A stretch of 16,908 bases of DNA from NCBI GenBank assembly GCA_018660305.1, contig JABJKO010000301.1, positions 1-16,908 on the forward strand, given 5' to 3'. Below are positions 1 through 7,463 of this stretch, piece by piece. Source of the stretch: Rhodospirillaceae bacterium. Lineage in GTDB: Bacteria; Pseudomonadota; Alphaproteobacteria; MPNO01; UBA2964. How positions within the stretch are numbered: position 1 is the first letter of the stretch; every line of letters starts with the position of its first letter. The notes below the pieces were generated by a model. It was not told the origin of the DNA. It saw nothing but the letters and a program-made list of their open reading frames with translations, and ran no database searches. Both the position numbers and the translations under genes were made by a program.

Positions 1-920
1 CCACCCTGCGGGCTATGCTGATGGACCGCGTCTCCCGCCAGAAACACCCGTCCCTTTCGCCAGCAATCGGCGACAATGCTGCGGCAGGTCCAGGGCAGGG
101 CGGAGACGATTTCGTAAGGGACGTCCGGTCCCACCCATTTGCGGACCAGCGCATCCACATCGACGGCCCTGGGGTCGGTGTCGTCGGCGATCTCAAGCCC
201 AAGGCGCCATAAACTGTCGCCATCCAGTTCGATCAGGCTCTGATTGCCGCCGTCGGCATCGACGAAAAAATAGAACGCCGCCTTGCCCTTGTCGTGATAG
301 TTCCACAATTCAGGGATACGCAGAAAGACATTGAGGTGGTTCGACAGTGCGGGCGTTCCCTCCCACTGCACGCCGAGCGCTTCGGGCACCGTGCTCTGTC
401 CGCCGCAACAGGAGACCAGGTACTGGGCGTCGATGGTCTCGGTCCGGTCGGTTGAGAGATCGCGGACCGTCGCCTGAACATAATCGTTGGTTTCCGTGAA
501 GGTCTCAAAACGGCATTGATACCGCAGCGTAATGCCATCGAGGCTTTCCGCGCGGTCGCGCAAGATGGGATCGAAAAAGATCTGGTTGCAGCGCTGCGAG
601 CGTTCCGGTGTCGTCGGCAAAGGCTTGGCACCGCCATAGGTCGGCCGCTCGATGCGGGCCACCTCGAAGCCCTGGAGCCCGGTGACATAGAGAATATCGA
701 GGGGAAAATCCGGCGGTGCCCCGGCATTTCGGACCTGCTCGGCGACCCCCCAGCGGCGGCAGAACTCCATGGAGCGCGAATTCACCGTATTGGCACGGGG
801 ATGGAAAATTTCGCCATCACCCTGTTCCACCAGCAGGCACTCGATCCCGCGCAAGCCCAAATCGATCGCCAGCGCCAGCCCCACCGGCCCGCCACCGACA
901 ATGAGAACGGGAACAACCAT
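1..920 (-). CDS. FAD-dependent aromatic hydroxylase (PF01494-type), 3' end beyond the window
   Basis: Read on the minus strand from ATG 920-918; about 306 residues are visible and the C-terminus lies beyond base 1. Family role: class A flavin monooxygenases use FAD and NAD(P)H to hydroxylate aromatic rings in the cytoplasm. Seen: an N-terminal Rossmann motif GGGPVG (residues 9-14), a PRANTVNSRSMEF segment (41-53) typical of the FAD_binding_3 family, and a GD motif GRVFLAGDAVH (290-300) that binds the FAD ribityl/pyrophosphate. Odd: the DG motif, usually close to GCDGARS, reads SCCGGQS (170-176), so the conserved Asp is Cys and the Arg is Gln. The start fits because the FAD motif normally begins within about 10 residues of the N-terminus; the ribosome-binding site is weak. 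The full family length is about 500-600 residues, so roughly half is present. Substrate unknown; a place in the aromatic-catabolism neighbourhood is inferred. Confidence 0.85.
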   Translation of the reverse strand, partial: MVVPVLIVGGGPVGLALAIDLGLRGIECLLVEQGDGEIFHPRANTVNSRSMEFCRRWGVAEQVRNAGAPPDFPLDILYVTGLQGFEVARIERPTYGGAKPLPTTPERSQRCNQIFFDPILRDRAESLDGITLRYQCRFETFTETNDYVQATVRDLSTDRTETIDAQYLVSCCGGQSTVPEALGVQWEGTPALSNHLNVFLRIPELWNYHDKGKAAFYFFVDADGGNQSLIELDGDSLWRLGLEIADDTDPRAVDVDALVRKWVGPDVPYEIVSALPWTCRSIVADCWRKGRVFLAGDAVHQHSPQG

Positions 921-1183
921 GGTCACATCCCGGATAATTATTCAGGAGGAAAGTCTGTCACCGCTACGCCTGCGCCGCAATGTCAGGGCATCACATGGGA
1001 TGTCCGCCACCTTATTGGACAGGTCATCTTCTGATGAGGGAAGCGGCACCGGTCCAACAGGTTTCTAACTGACTCCGAATGTCAAAATAGAGCACCCTTT
1101 TGAACATCCTTAAGGTTGATTAACCAACATCATCGAATATCACAAAGTTCAGGAGAAAATAGCGGTTTAGTGGGAATTAACAG
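921..1183. promoter_or_regulatory. Divergent intergenic region (hydroxylase / TonB receptor)
   Basis: This 263-base gap separates two divergent genes and should hold both promoters. It turns AT-rich after about 1070. The stretch TGTCAAAATAGA (1080-1091) is repeated, on the opposite strand, in the promoter region of the alpha/beta hydrolase operon (11010-11021). CAAAAT within it could serve as a -10 element, but I find no convincing -35 box. A perfect AGGAGG near 943 is not followed by a start codon or reading frame. No RNA gene or terminator seen. Confidence 0.4.
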
Positions 1184-3250
1184 ATGGTTAAGTCGTTTTC
1201 GCCGCGGCGCAAGAGCGCGCGGCGCAGGCGCCTTGTAATGAGCGGATGGTATCGATCTGTTTATCTCACGGCTGCCTTGTCGGGTATCGTCTTCGCTTTG
1301 TGGTCAGAACCATCGCGTGCTGCCCAAAGCCAACATGACTTGACGGAGCTGTCTCTTGAACAGCTCATGAATGTAAAGGTCACGTCGGTCTCCAAAAAGC
1401 CCCAACGGGTTTCTGAATCCGCCGCCGCCGTTCATGTCATCACCAGCGAGGATATTCGCCGGTCCGGCGCAACATCCATCCCGGAGTTGCTGCGCAATGT
1501 GCCGGGGCTAAATGCGGCCCGAATTGATTCCAGCAAATGGGCTATATCCGCGCGGGGGTTCAACGGCCTTTTCTCCAACAAGCTGCTTGTGCTGATGGAT
1601 GGCCGAAGTCTGTATACGCCCATTTTTTCCGGTGTGTTCTGGGATGCTCAGGACACGTTTATCGATGATATCGACCGCATAGAAATCATCCGCGGGCCTG
1701 GCGGCACCATCTGGGGGGCAAATGCCGTCAATGGTGTGATCAATATCATTACCAAGAGTGCCGAGAAGACCAATGGTACTCTCGTCACCGGCATAATCGG
1801 AAGCGAAGAACGCGGTAGTTTCGCCGGCCGGTTTGGGACCGCTATCGACGATCATTCCAACTTCCGGGCTTTTTTAAAACGCACCAACCGGGACAACAGT
1901 CCCCTCACGAACGGACTGGAGGGTTCCGACGACTGGGACATCCAGCGGGGCGGTTTTCGGTATGACAACAGAAGGGTGTCTGGCGGCGACCTTATGGTTC
2001 AAGGTGAAGTATATACCGGCAATGCAGGCCAATTTATCGCCTCTCCCTCTCTGACAACCCCCTTCACGACGACTTTCAGCGACGATGCCAGCATTAACGG
2101 CCAGTTCATACTGGGGCGCTGGTCATCGCAAATGGACAACAATTCCCAGACCAGTGTCCAAACCTATCTGGATCGGAGTATTAGACGTGAGTTTCACGCA
2201 AATTTGGCGACTCTGACGTTCGATATCGAGGCCGAGAGGAGGCAGAAACTGGCAAAATCCCACGATGTGATTGCCGGTCTGGGATACCGCTTTAATCGCG
2301 ATGACATAGATAAGTCTACCGACGTGGCCATAAACCCAAGCCATGACACATATCATTTGTTCAGTGCTTTTGTTCAGGACGAAATTTCGGTGACCAGTGA
2401 TATCAAACTGACAGTGGGGTCTAAATTTGAGCACAACAGCTTTACCGGTTTTGAAATACAGCCCTCCGCCCGCGCGTTATGGCAGGTCGATGCAAAAAAT
2501 ACCCTTTGGACCGCCGCGTCGCGTGCCGTCCGCACGCCATCCCGTGCCGCCGAAGGGGCTATTCTGAAATCGACCGTCACCCCCGGCGCGCCTCCCATCC
2601 AGAATCGAATCTTTGGTAGTCCGGATTTTGACTCCGAGGAGCTGATTGCTTTGGAGATGGGGTACAAAACGCACCCCTTGCCAGTGCTCAGCCTGGACCT
2701 CGCCGCATTCTATAATCTTTACGACAACCTCCAGACAATGGAGGCAGGAGCCACGTTCGTGGAGGCGACACCGGCCCCCCTGCATGTCGTGCTGCCTTTG
2801 ACGTTTGCCAACAATATGTCCGGTGAGGCATATGGCATCGAATTCGGGGCCGACTGGCGGGCAAAGGACTGGTTGCGTCTGCGTGCGAGCTATACCTATT
2901 TCGAACTCGAGCTGCATCGGGATCCCGGCACAGGGTTGGCCTCCAACGAAGCGGCGGAGGATCGTGATCCGCGTCACCAAATTGGGCTTACGGCTCACTT
3001 TAATATTGGGAGAAATATCGAGGTCGACGCGACTGTGCGGGCGGTCGACAGGCTAACCGAGCGTACTGTGAGCGGATATGCGACGGCGGATTTGCGTGTC
3101 GGATGGCGGCCCCGTGAAAATGTCGAGCTTTCCATCGTCGGCCAGAATTTGGGAGAGACCCAGCACCTGGAGTTCCGGCCGGAGTTTCTGGGGACTGAAG
3201 AAACAGAAATCGAGCGCGCCATCTACGGCAGCGTCAAAGTTAAATTTTGA
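1184..3250 (+). CDS. TonB-dependent outer-membrane receptor
   Basis: 688 residues, a normal receptor length. Role: a plugged beta-barrel that imports or senses a scarce ligand using TonB/ExbBD energy. Seen: a very basic N-terminus and hydrophobic stretch (about 25-40) ending near AAQ, consistent with a long signal peptide; a LSLEQLMNVKVTSVS segment (57-71) in the TonB-box region; a plug domain (about 72-191) with ISARGFNGLFSNKLLVLMDG and IRGPGGTIWGANAVNGVINI; then a barrel ending in Phe, as outer-membrane proteins do for BAM recognition. ATG 1184 has GGGA about 8 bases upstream and an in-frame stop two codons upstream (TAA 1178-1180), so no longer start exists. It is followed after 38 bases by a YfiR-family gene and then a sensor kinase on the same strand, so it is probably the ligand-facing part of a signalling operon rather than only a transporter. 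Ligand unknown; BtuB/FepA-like assignments cannot be separated by eye. Confidence 0.93.
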   Translation: MVKSFSPRRKSARRRRLVMSGWYRSVYLTAALSGIVFALWSEPSRAAQSQHDLTELSLEQLMNVKVTSVSKKPQRVSESAAAVHVITSEDIRRSGATSIPELLRNVPGLNAARIDSSKWAISARGFNGLFSNKLLVLMDGRSLYTPIFSGVFWDAQDTFIDDIDRIEIIRGPGGTIWGANAVNGVINIITKSAEKTNGTLVTGIIGSEERGSFAGRFGTAIDDHSNFRAFLKRTNRDNSPLTNGLEGSDDWDIQRGGFRYDNRRVSGGDLMVQGEVYTGNAGQFIASPSLTTPFTTTFSDDASINGQFILGRWSSQMDNNSQTSVQTYLDRSIRREFHANLATLTFDIEAERRQKLAKSHDVIAGLGYRFNRDDIDKSTDVAINPSHDTYHLFSAFVQDEISVTSDIKLTVGSKFEHNSFTGFEIQPSARALWQVDAKNTLWTAASRAVRTPSRAAEGAILKSTVTPGAPPIQNRIFGSPDFDSEELIALEMGYKTHPLPVLSLDLAAFYNLYDNLQTMEAGATFVEATPAPLHVVLPLTFANNMSGEAYGIEFGADWRAKDWLRLRASYTYFELELHRDPGTGLASNEAAEDRDPRHQIGLTAHFNIGRNIEVDATVRAVDRLTERTVSGYATADLRVGWRPRENVELSIVGQNLGETQHLEFRPEFLGTEETEIERAIYGSVKVKF

Positions 3251-3288
3251 TTTTACTGTCCTTCAAAATCTGATCCCCCAGTAAAACC

Positions 3289-3846
3289 TTGTTCAAGCTT
3301 AACACCATATTCCGGACTTATTTGGTCGCCGCACTGGTGGCCATTACGCCTATCGTGCCGGCTCTCGGACAATCGGTTTCCAAGGAAGCCGCGGTTAAGG
3401 CCGCCTTTGTTTTTAACTTCATAAAATTTGTCGAATGGCCGGACAAAGTTTTCAGCGGTTCCGAGACACCTATAAAACTTTGCGTTTGGGGTCGTAGCGC
3501 CCTCGACGGTGCTTTAAATGCATTACGTAACAAGACGGCAAAAAACAGGGTAATCCGGGTTCTGTACACGCAAGAAGAGCGTGAAGCGTCCCGCTGCCAT
3601 ATCCTGTTCATCGCGAGGACAGGACACGCACGTCTCGAAACAGTTATCAGCCAGACGACGGGCAAAAACGTTTTAACCGTCAGCGATATTCCGGATTTCG
3701 CAAGAAGCGGTGGAACCATCGGCCTGTTTCAATCCGAACACCGGATGCGTTTCGCCATTAACGTTGATGCTGCGCGCCGCTCGGGACTGCGGATCAGTTC
3801 GCAACTCCTGAAATTGGGCAAAATTGTCTCGAGCGAAGAGCAATAG
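3289..3846 (+). CDS. YfiR-family (DUF4154) periplasmic regulator
   Basis: 185 residues from a TTG start. The reading frame is closed by a TGA at 3271, and starting at 3289 gives a textbook Sec signal peptide (Lys/Arg, hydrophobic core, cleavage near PALGQ, 24-28), which supports the unusual start. Seen: KAAFVFNFIKFVEWP (37-51), LCVWG (64-68), CHILFIAR (103-110), VLTVSDIPDFARSGG (128-142) and a C-terminal RFAIN...GLRISSQLLKLGKIV segment, all typical of the family. In Pseudomonas the family founder YfiR is a periplasmic inhibitor of the CHASE8-bearing cyclase YfiN. The mature protein has only two cysteines (C65, C103), so at most one disulfide, whereas Pseudomonas YfiR has two as I recall. The gene ends 3 bases before the kinase start, implying translational coupling and a direct partner relationship with the kinase periplasmic domain (inferred). 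Confidence 0.88.
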   Translation: MFKLNTIFRTYLVAALVAITPIVPALGQSVSKEAAVKAAFVFNFIKFVEWPDKVFSGSETPIKLCVWGRSALDGALNALRNKTAKNRVIRVLYTQEEREASRCHILFIARTGHARLETVISQTTGKNVLTVSDIPDFARSGGTIGLFQSEHRMRFAINVDAARRSGLRISSQLLKLGKIVSSEEQ

Positions 3847-3849
3847 ACA

Positions 3850-6261
3850 ATGACATTGATCACCACTCTTAAAAACCAATCGATCAAGAAGAAACTCGTC
3901 CTGCTGGCGGTCTCGGTTTCCGCGTTCGGGCTATTGTTGTCCGCAACAGCCTTCATGACCGTCGACTACATCAATCTCAAGCGGCGTATTATCGACGATC
4001 ACCACAGGTTGGCTTCCGTAATTTCAAATAACGTGGTTGCACCCCTCGCCTTCAAGGATAAAGGATCGACCGTCGACGTCCTGAAGTCTTTGTCGAGTGT
4101 GGAATCTATCGACGGTGTTTTTGTTCACGACGAAAACGACAAGATTTTCGCGAAATTCAGCAGAGATAACAAAAAATTCGATCACGAAATGCATTCTCAC
4201 GAGGCGAAAAGTGAAACAATTTCTCATGCTCTTTTCAGCAATCATTATCTGAGTATCAACCAGCCAATTATCCTGGATGGCAAAACAATTGGTAGAGTTC
4301 ACCTTTTCATTAATTTGAATCAGCTCAGGCTCCTCCTGCAGAACAGCCTCATGCTGGGCGGCTTTCTCACTCTCTTTCTCATACTCGTTTCGGCTTTTCT
4401 GGCGATTTGGATCGCGGGCGTTATTTCCAAACCGATTTACGGACTGAACAACCATATGAGGCAAGTATCCGAGGATCAGGATTACTCCCTTAGAATGAAA
4501 AAAGAATCCAGCGACGAGGTCGGTCTGCTCGTCGATGGGTTCAATTCGATGTTGGAAAATATCGAGGAACGGGATCAGGAGTTGGATTCCTATCGCCATG
4601 ATCTTGAAAACCTTGTTGCCAAACGAACCGGGGAACTCAAGACACGGAATAACGAATTATTCGTCGCGAAGAACTCCGCTGAGCAAGCAAGTCAGGCAAA
4701 ATCGGAATTCCTCGCCAACATGAGTCATGAAATTCGGACACCGATGAATGGCGTTCTGGGCATGGCGTCGCTACTGTTGAAGACAGATCTCACCCCCAAA
4801 CAAACGCACTTCGCAGAGAGCATCAAACTGTCGGGCGATTCCCTGCTGGGGCTGCTGAACAATCTGCTTGATGTTTCGAAGATCGAGGCGGGTCAGGTCG
4901 AGCTTGAGGTGACCAAATTCCACCTCCCGCGGTTGCTGCAGGAGGTCGATTCCCTCATGCAGCCGCGCGCAATGGAAAAGGGTCTGTCCTATGACACCCG
5001 ATTAGCGCCGGAAACTCCCATGGCATTCATGGGTGATTTCGGGCGTATCAAGCAGGTTCTGTTCAATCTGGTGGGCAACGCTCTCAAATTCACGGAGACC
5101 GGCGGCATTACCATTAATATCTCATACAGCGAGATCGAACAGCCAAGCCTGCGGTTCGAGGTGCGCGACACGGGTATCGGGATCCTTGCCGGGAAGCAAG
5201 CGCTTGTATTTGAAAAATTCGCGCAAGCGGACGCGTCCACGACGCGGGTTTTCGGTGGTACCGGTCTGGGATTGGCGATTTGCCGGGACCTTGTCACGTT
5301 GATGGGCGGCGCCATGGGACTCCATAGCGAGCCGGGCCAGGGCTCCAATTTCTGGTTCACCGTTGCTTGCGAAAAAACGGCGTCTCAGTGGATCGACTAT
5401 GTGGCGGGTGGAACGTCGCCGGATGCGGTGGTCCATTCCGGCCGGGACCAGCCATTACGTGTTCTGTTGGCGGAAGACAACGCGGTAAATCAGGAAATCG
5501 CGGTCGCCTGTCTGGAGGATGCCGGCCATCATGTGGATGTGGCCGTTAATGGCGCAGACGCCGTCAAGGCTGTCCAGAAGGCTACCTATGACGTTGTTTT
5601 GATGGACGTTCACATGCCGGTAATGGACGGTATGGTCGCGACGACGCGGATACGCCAGCTATCCGGTCCGGCTTCGGTAATTCCCATTATTGCGTTGACG
5701 GCGAATGCAATGGTTGGAGATCGAGAGAAATATATGGCGGCCGGTATGGACGATTATGTCTCGAAGCCATTCGACCCGGACAGGCTGCTCGCGGTGATCC
5801 AAAGTCGTGCCGGTAGGATCGCGGTTGGGGAAGGTCAAGCTGTCGTCCCGTCGTCGTCGGAAGAACCATCACCGGAAGAACCGTCACCGGAGTTCATGAC
5901 CGGACTCGATTCCGCCATCATCGAACCGTTGCGAGTCGGCAAACCGGATTTATGGAAAAAGCTCGTCGGAATTTTCCTGGAGACTACACCGGCGAGCCTC
6001 GAGACCCTGGAACACGCCCTGACCAATGAAGATTGCCCCTCAGTGCATGTGACCGCGCATACATTGAAATCGGCGAGCGCAAATATGGGGGCAGCAGGGC
6101 TTTCCCAACTGTGCCGGCAACTCGAGGCGATGGCGGGAGAGGGAAAATTAGAAGGTGGGGCCGCGCTGTTGACGGCAATCCGCCATGAGTTCGACATTGT
6201 TTCCGCCGCACTTGCCGATGATATGGAAAGCGACGGCGTAATTGACAGGATCGTGGGCTAG
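3850..6261 (+). CDS. Hybrid sensor histidine kinase: CHASE8-like, HAMP, HisKA, HATPase, REC, Hpt
   Basis: 803 residues, inner membrane. Seen in order: TM1 (about 16-38); a periplasmic domain of about 125 residues with [11 protein letters not shown] (60-70), the pattern of CHASE8/YfiN-type sensors; TM2 (about 167-191); HAMP (about 190-242); a coiled-coil stretch (237-285); HisKA with phospho-acceptor H293 in [11 protein letters not shown]; HATPase_c with N406 and N410, G1 box RDTGIG (439-444), F box FEKFAQ and G2 box GGTGLGLAI (469-477); receiver with acidic pair E542/D543, phospho-site D586 in LMDVHMP, T617 and K639; a Pro/Glu linker; Hpt with H737 in [11 protein letters not shown]. All catalytic residues are present, so a full His-Asp-His relay is expected, passing phosphate to a response regulator not seen here. 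It starts 3 bases after the YfiR-like gene. Part of its 5' coding sequence is strikingly AT-rich (4141-4200 is 35% GC by my count). Confidence 0.93.
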   Translation: MTLITTLKNQSIKKKLVLLAVSVSAFGLLLSATAFMTVDYINLKRRIIDDHHRLASVISNNVVAPLAFKDKGSTVDVLKSLSSVESIDGVFVHDENDKIFAKFSRDNKKFDHEMHSHEAKSETISHALFSNHYLSINQPIILDGKTIGRVHLFINLNQLRLLLQNSLMLGGFLTLFLILVSAFLAIWIAGVISKPIYGLNNHMRQVSEDQDYSLRMKKESSDEVGLLVDGFNSMLENIEERDQELDSYRHDLENLVAKRTGELKTRNNELFVAKNSAEQASQAKSEFLANMSHEIRTPMNGVLGMASLLLKTDLTPKQTHFAESIKLSGDSLLGLLNNLLDVSKIEAGQVELEVTKFHLPRLLQEVDSLMQPRAMEKGLSYDTRLAPETPMAFMGDFGRIKQVLFNLVGNALKFTETGGITINISYSEIEQPSLRFEVRDTGIGILAGKQALVFEKFAQADASTTRVFGGTGLGLAICRDLVTLMGGAMGLHSEPGQGSNFWFTVACEKTASQWIDYVAGGTSPDAVVHSGRDQPLRVLLAEDNAVNQEIAVACLEDAGHHVDVAVNGADAVKAVQKATYDVVLMDVHMPVMDGMVATTRIRQLSGPASVIPIIALTANAMVGDREKYMAAGMDDYVSKPFDPDRLLAVIQSRAGRIAVGEGQAVVPSSSEEPSPEEPSPEFMTGLDSAIIEPLRVGKPDLWKKLVGIFLETTPASLETLEHALTNEDCPSVHVTAHTLKSASANMGAAGLSQLCRQLEAMAGEGKLEGGAALLTAIRHEFDIVSAALADDMESDGVIDRIVG
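5859..5888 (+). repeat. 15-bp tandem duplication encoding [10 protein letters not shown]
   Basis: Two adjacent 15-base units, 5859-5873 and 5874-5888, differ at one third-codon position (CCA versus CCG). They code for [10 protein letters not shown] in the flexible linker between the receiver and Hpt domains of the kinase. The duplication keeps frame and only lengthens the linker. Confidence 0.85.
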
Positions 6262-6290
6262 AGCTTCAAGGCGATGCCGAAACCCGCCTC

Positions 6291-7280
6291 CTACTTCAGC
6301 ACCGGCGGGGTCTTGATGCGTTCGGGGACAGGATGGCCGAAACCCTGTTCGCGGGCCTTGGCGAGGATGTCGCAGGCCAGCGCCATGTCCGACAGCCCCA
6401 TGCCCATGGCTTTGAACAGCGTGAGATCGGCATCGGCCAGGCGGGTGATGTTGTCTTCGATGACCGACCCCATGGAGCGCACCTGCTTCCAGCCATTTTC
6501 ATCTTCGCCATAGTACGCTCGGAACTCGCTGGAGATGTTCCGGATGGTTTCCAGATTATCCACTGTCACCACGGCACAGCGCGGGAAGATGTCGGTGGCG
6601 AATTCCGACCGCGCCAGCACGATGGCGCCCATGGCGTTGATGTGAACGCCGCGCCCGACCATGTCCGATGTCAGGAACGGCTCGGTGGCATTGGTCACCA
6701 GCGTAATCACCGGCACGTCCTTCACCGCCTCTTCCACGGAACCCGCCAGGGTAATGTCGAGATCGAACTGCGCCCGGACGGCCTCGGCCAGCCGTTCGCG
6801 GTTTTCCGCCGTGCGGCTATGGATCCGCAGTTTCTTGAGGGGCAGGACGGCGGCGCAGGCGGCGATCTGGGGCAGGGCCTGCTTGCCGGTGCCAATGATC
6901 GCCATTTCGTCGGCGCCGGGGGGCGCGAGGCGCTTGGTGCCGACGCCGGTCATTGCCGCGGTCCGGGTCTGGCCCAGAGCGGTGGCTTCGATCACCGCCT
7001 GGCAGGTGCCGTCCTCGGTGGAGAACAAAATCACCACGGTGGATGATTTGCCGCGAATGTTCACCCAGGTCTTGAAACCGCACAGCCCGGCGCCGGCCAC
7101 CGAGGCCCCCAGCACGTGCATGGCATCGTTCTCTGCGACCATGAGAACGCCCTTTTTCATGTTCCGCGCCTGATCGCGCGCTTCCATGGGCAGGATGCGT
7201 TCCAGCGCCTCAATGGCTTTTGGCACGTTGACCAGCGAGGTCACTTCGGCCTCGGTGATCCAAAGGGGTATCTCGGTCAT
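6291..7280 (-). CDS. Ornithine cyclodeaminase / mu-crystallin family protein
   Basis: 329 residues from ATG 7280-7278, preceded by AAGGA at a 6-base spacing; a TTG 33 bases further upstream would extend the frame but has no good ribosome-binding site. Family enzymes are NAD(P)-dependent: ornithine cyclodeaminases, alanine dehydrogenases, ketimine and imine reductases. Seen: K70 in CGFKTW, R106 in GQTRTAA, a Rossmann motif AIIGTGKQA (127-135), and a C-terminal SVIEDNITRL...KAMGMGLSDMALA block usual for the family. Odd: where ornithine cyclodeaminase has a catalytic Asp (GGDCPGK as I recall), this protein has MGAIVLARSE (217-226), with Ile220 at the Asp place. Ornithine cyclisation is therefore doubtful; a reductase or dehydrogenase of an imino or amino acid is more likely. 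It converges with the kinase gene (29-base gap) and diverges from the VOC gene. Confidence 0.88.
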   Translation of the reverse strand: MTEIPLWITEAEVTSLVNVPKAIEALERILPMEARDQARNMKKGVLMVAENDAMHVLGASVAGAGLCGFKTWVNIRGKSSTVVILFSTEDGTCQAVIEATALGQTRTAAMTGVGTKRLAPPGADEMAIIGTGKQALPQIAACAAVLPLKKLRIHSRTAENRERLAEAVRAQFDLDITLAGSVEEAVKDVPVITLVTNATEPFLTSDMVGRGVHINAMGAIVLARSEFATDIFPRCAVVTVDNLETIRNISSEFRAYYGEDENGWKQVRSMGSVIEDNITRLADADLTLFKAMGMGLSDMALACDILAKAREQGFGHPVPERIKTPPVLK

Positions 7281-7463
7281 CTTCAGTCCTTGTTTCTCAT
7301 GGTCCGCCTGCAAGGGTTATAGCAGAGGGCGATCTGTCGCTCGACCCTCGGCGCGATAATGAGGGCAGCCTATAACGGAAAGTAAGTTGCCGTCCGTTCG
7401 GCTCTCCCATAACCTACGGGCCACGATTTTGTAACCGACAACATCCTCGACACTGGAGGCGAT
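7281..7463. promoter_or_regulatory. Divergent intergenic region (OCD-family / VOC enzyme) with inverted repeats
   Basis: This 183-base gap holds both divergent promoters. Two inverted repeats are visible: GTTATAG (7316-7322) with CTATAAC (7370-7376), and GAGGGCGA (7325-7332) with TCGACCCTC (7341-7349), the latter with one bulged base. A further CCATAACC lies near 7409. The arrangement could be operators for a regulator of the catabolic genes, but no regulator gene is in the window and the arms are short. Confidence 0.3.
7287..7291 (-). promoter_or_regulatory. Ribosome-binding site deciding the OCD-family start
   Basis: On the minus strand this reads AAGGA, six bases before ATG 7280-7278. It favours that start over the upstream in-frame TTG at 7313-7311, which lacks a Shine-Dalgarno match. 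Confidence 0.6.

Noticed and set aside
943..949. Perfect AGGAGG-like Shine-Dalgarno on the plus strand
   Set aside because: No start codon at a usable distance and no reading frame of interest follows it.
516..1034. 172-codon plus-strand frame at the left edge
   Set aside because: Overlaps antisense to the FAD hydroxylase start, which has the canonical FAD-binding motif.
6283..6309. CCCGCC / GGCGGG inverted repeat after the kinase gene as a terminator
   Set aside because: Only six base pairs, mostly inside the convergent gene, and no T-run follows on either strand.
6333..7046. 237-codon plus-strand frame inside the OCD-family gene
   Set aside because: Antisense shadow of a conserved gene with an intact Rossmann motif; product is His/Gly-rich without a recognisable domain.
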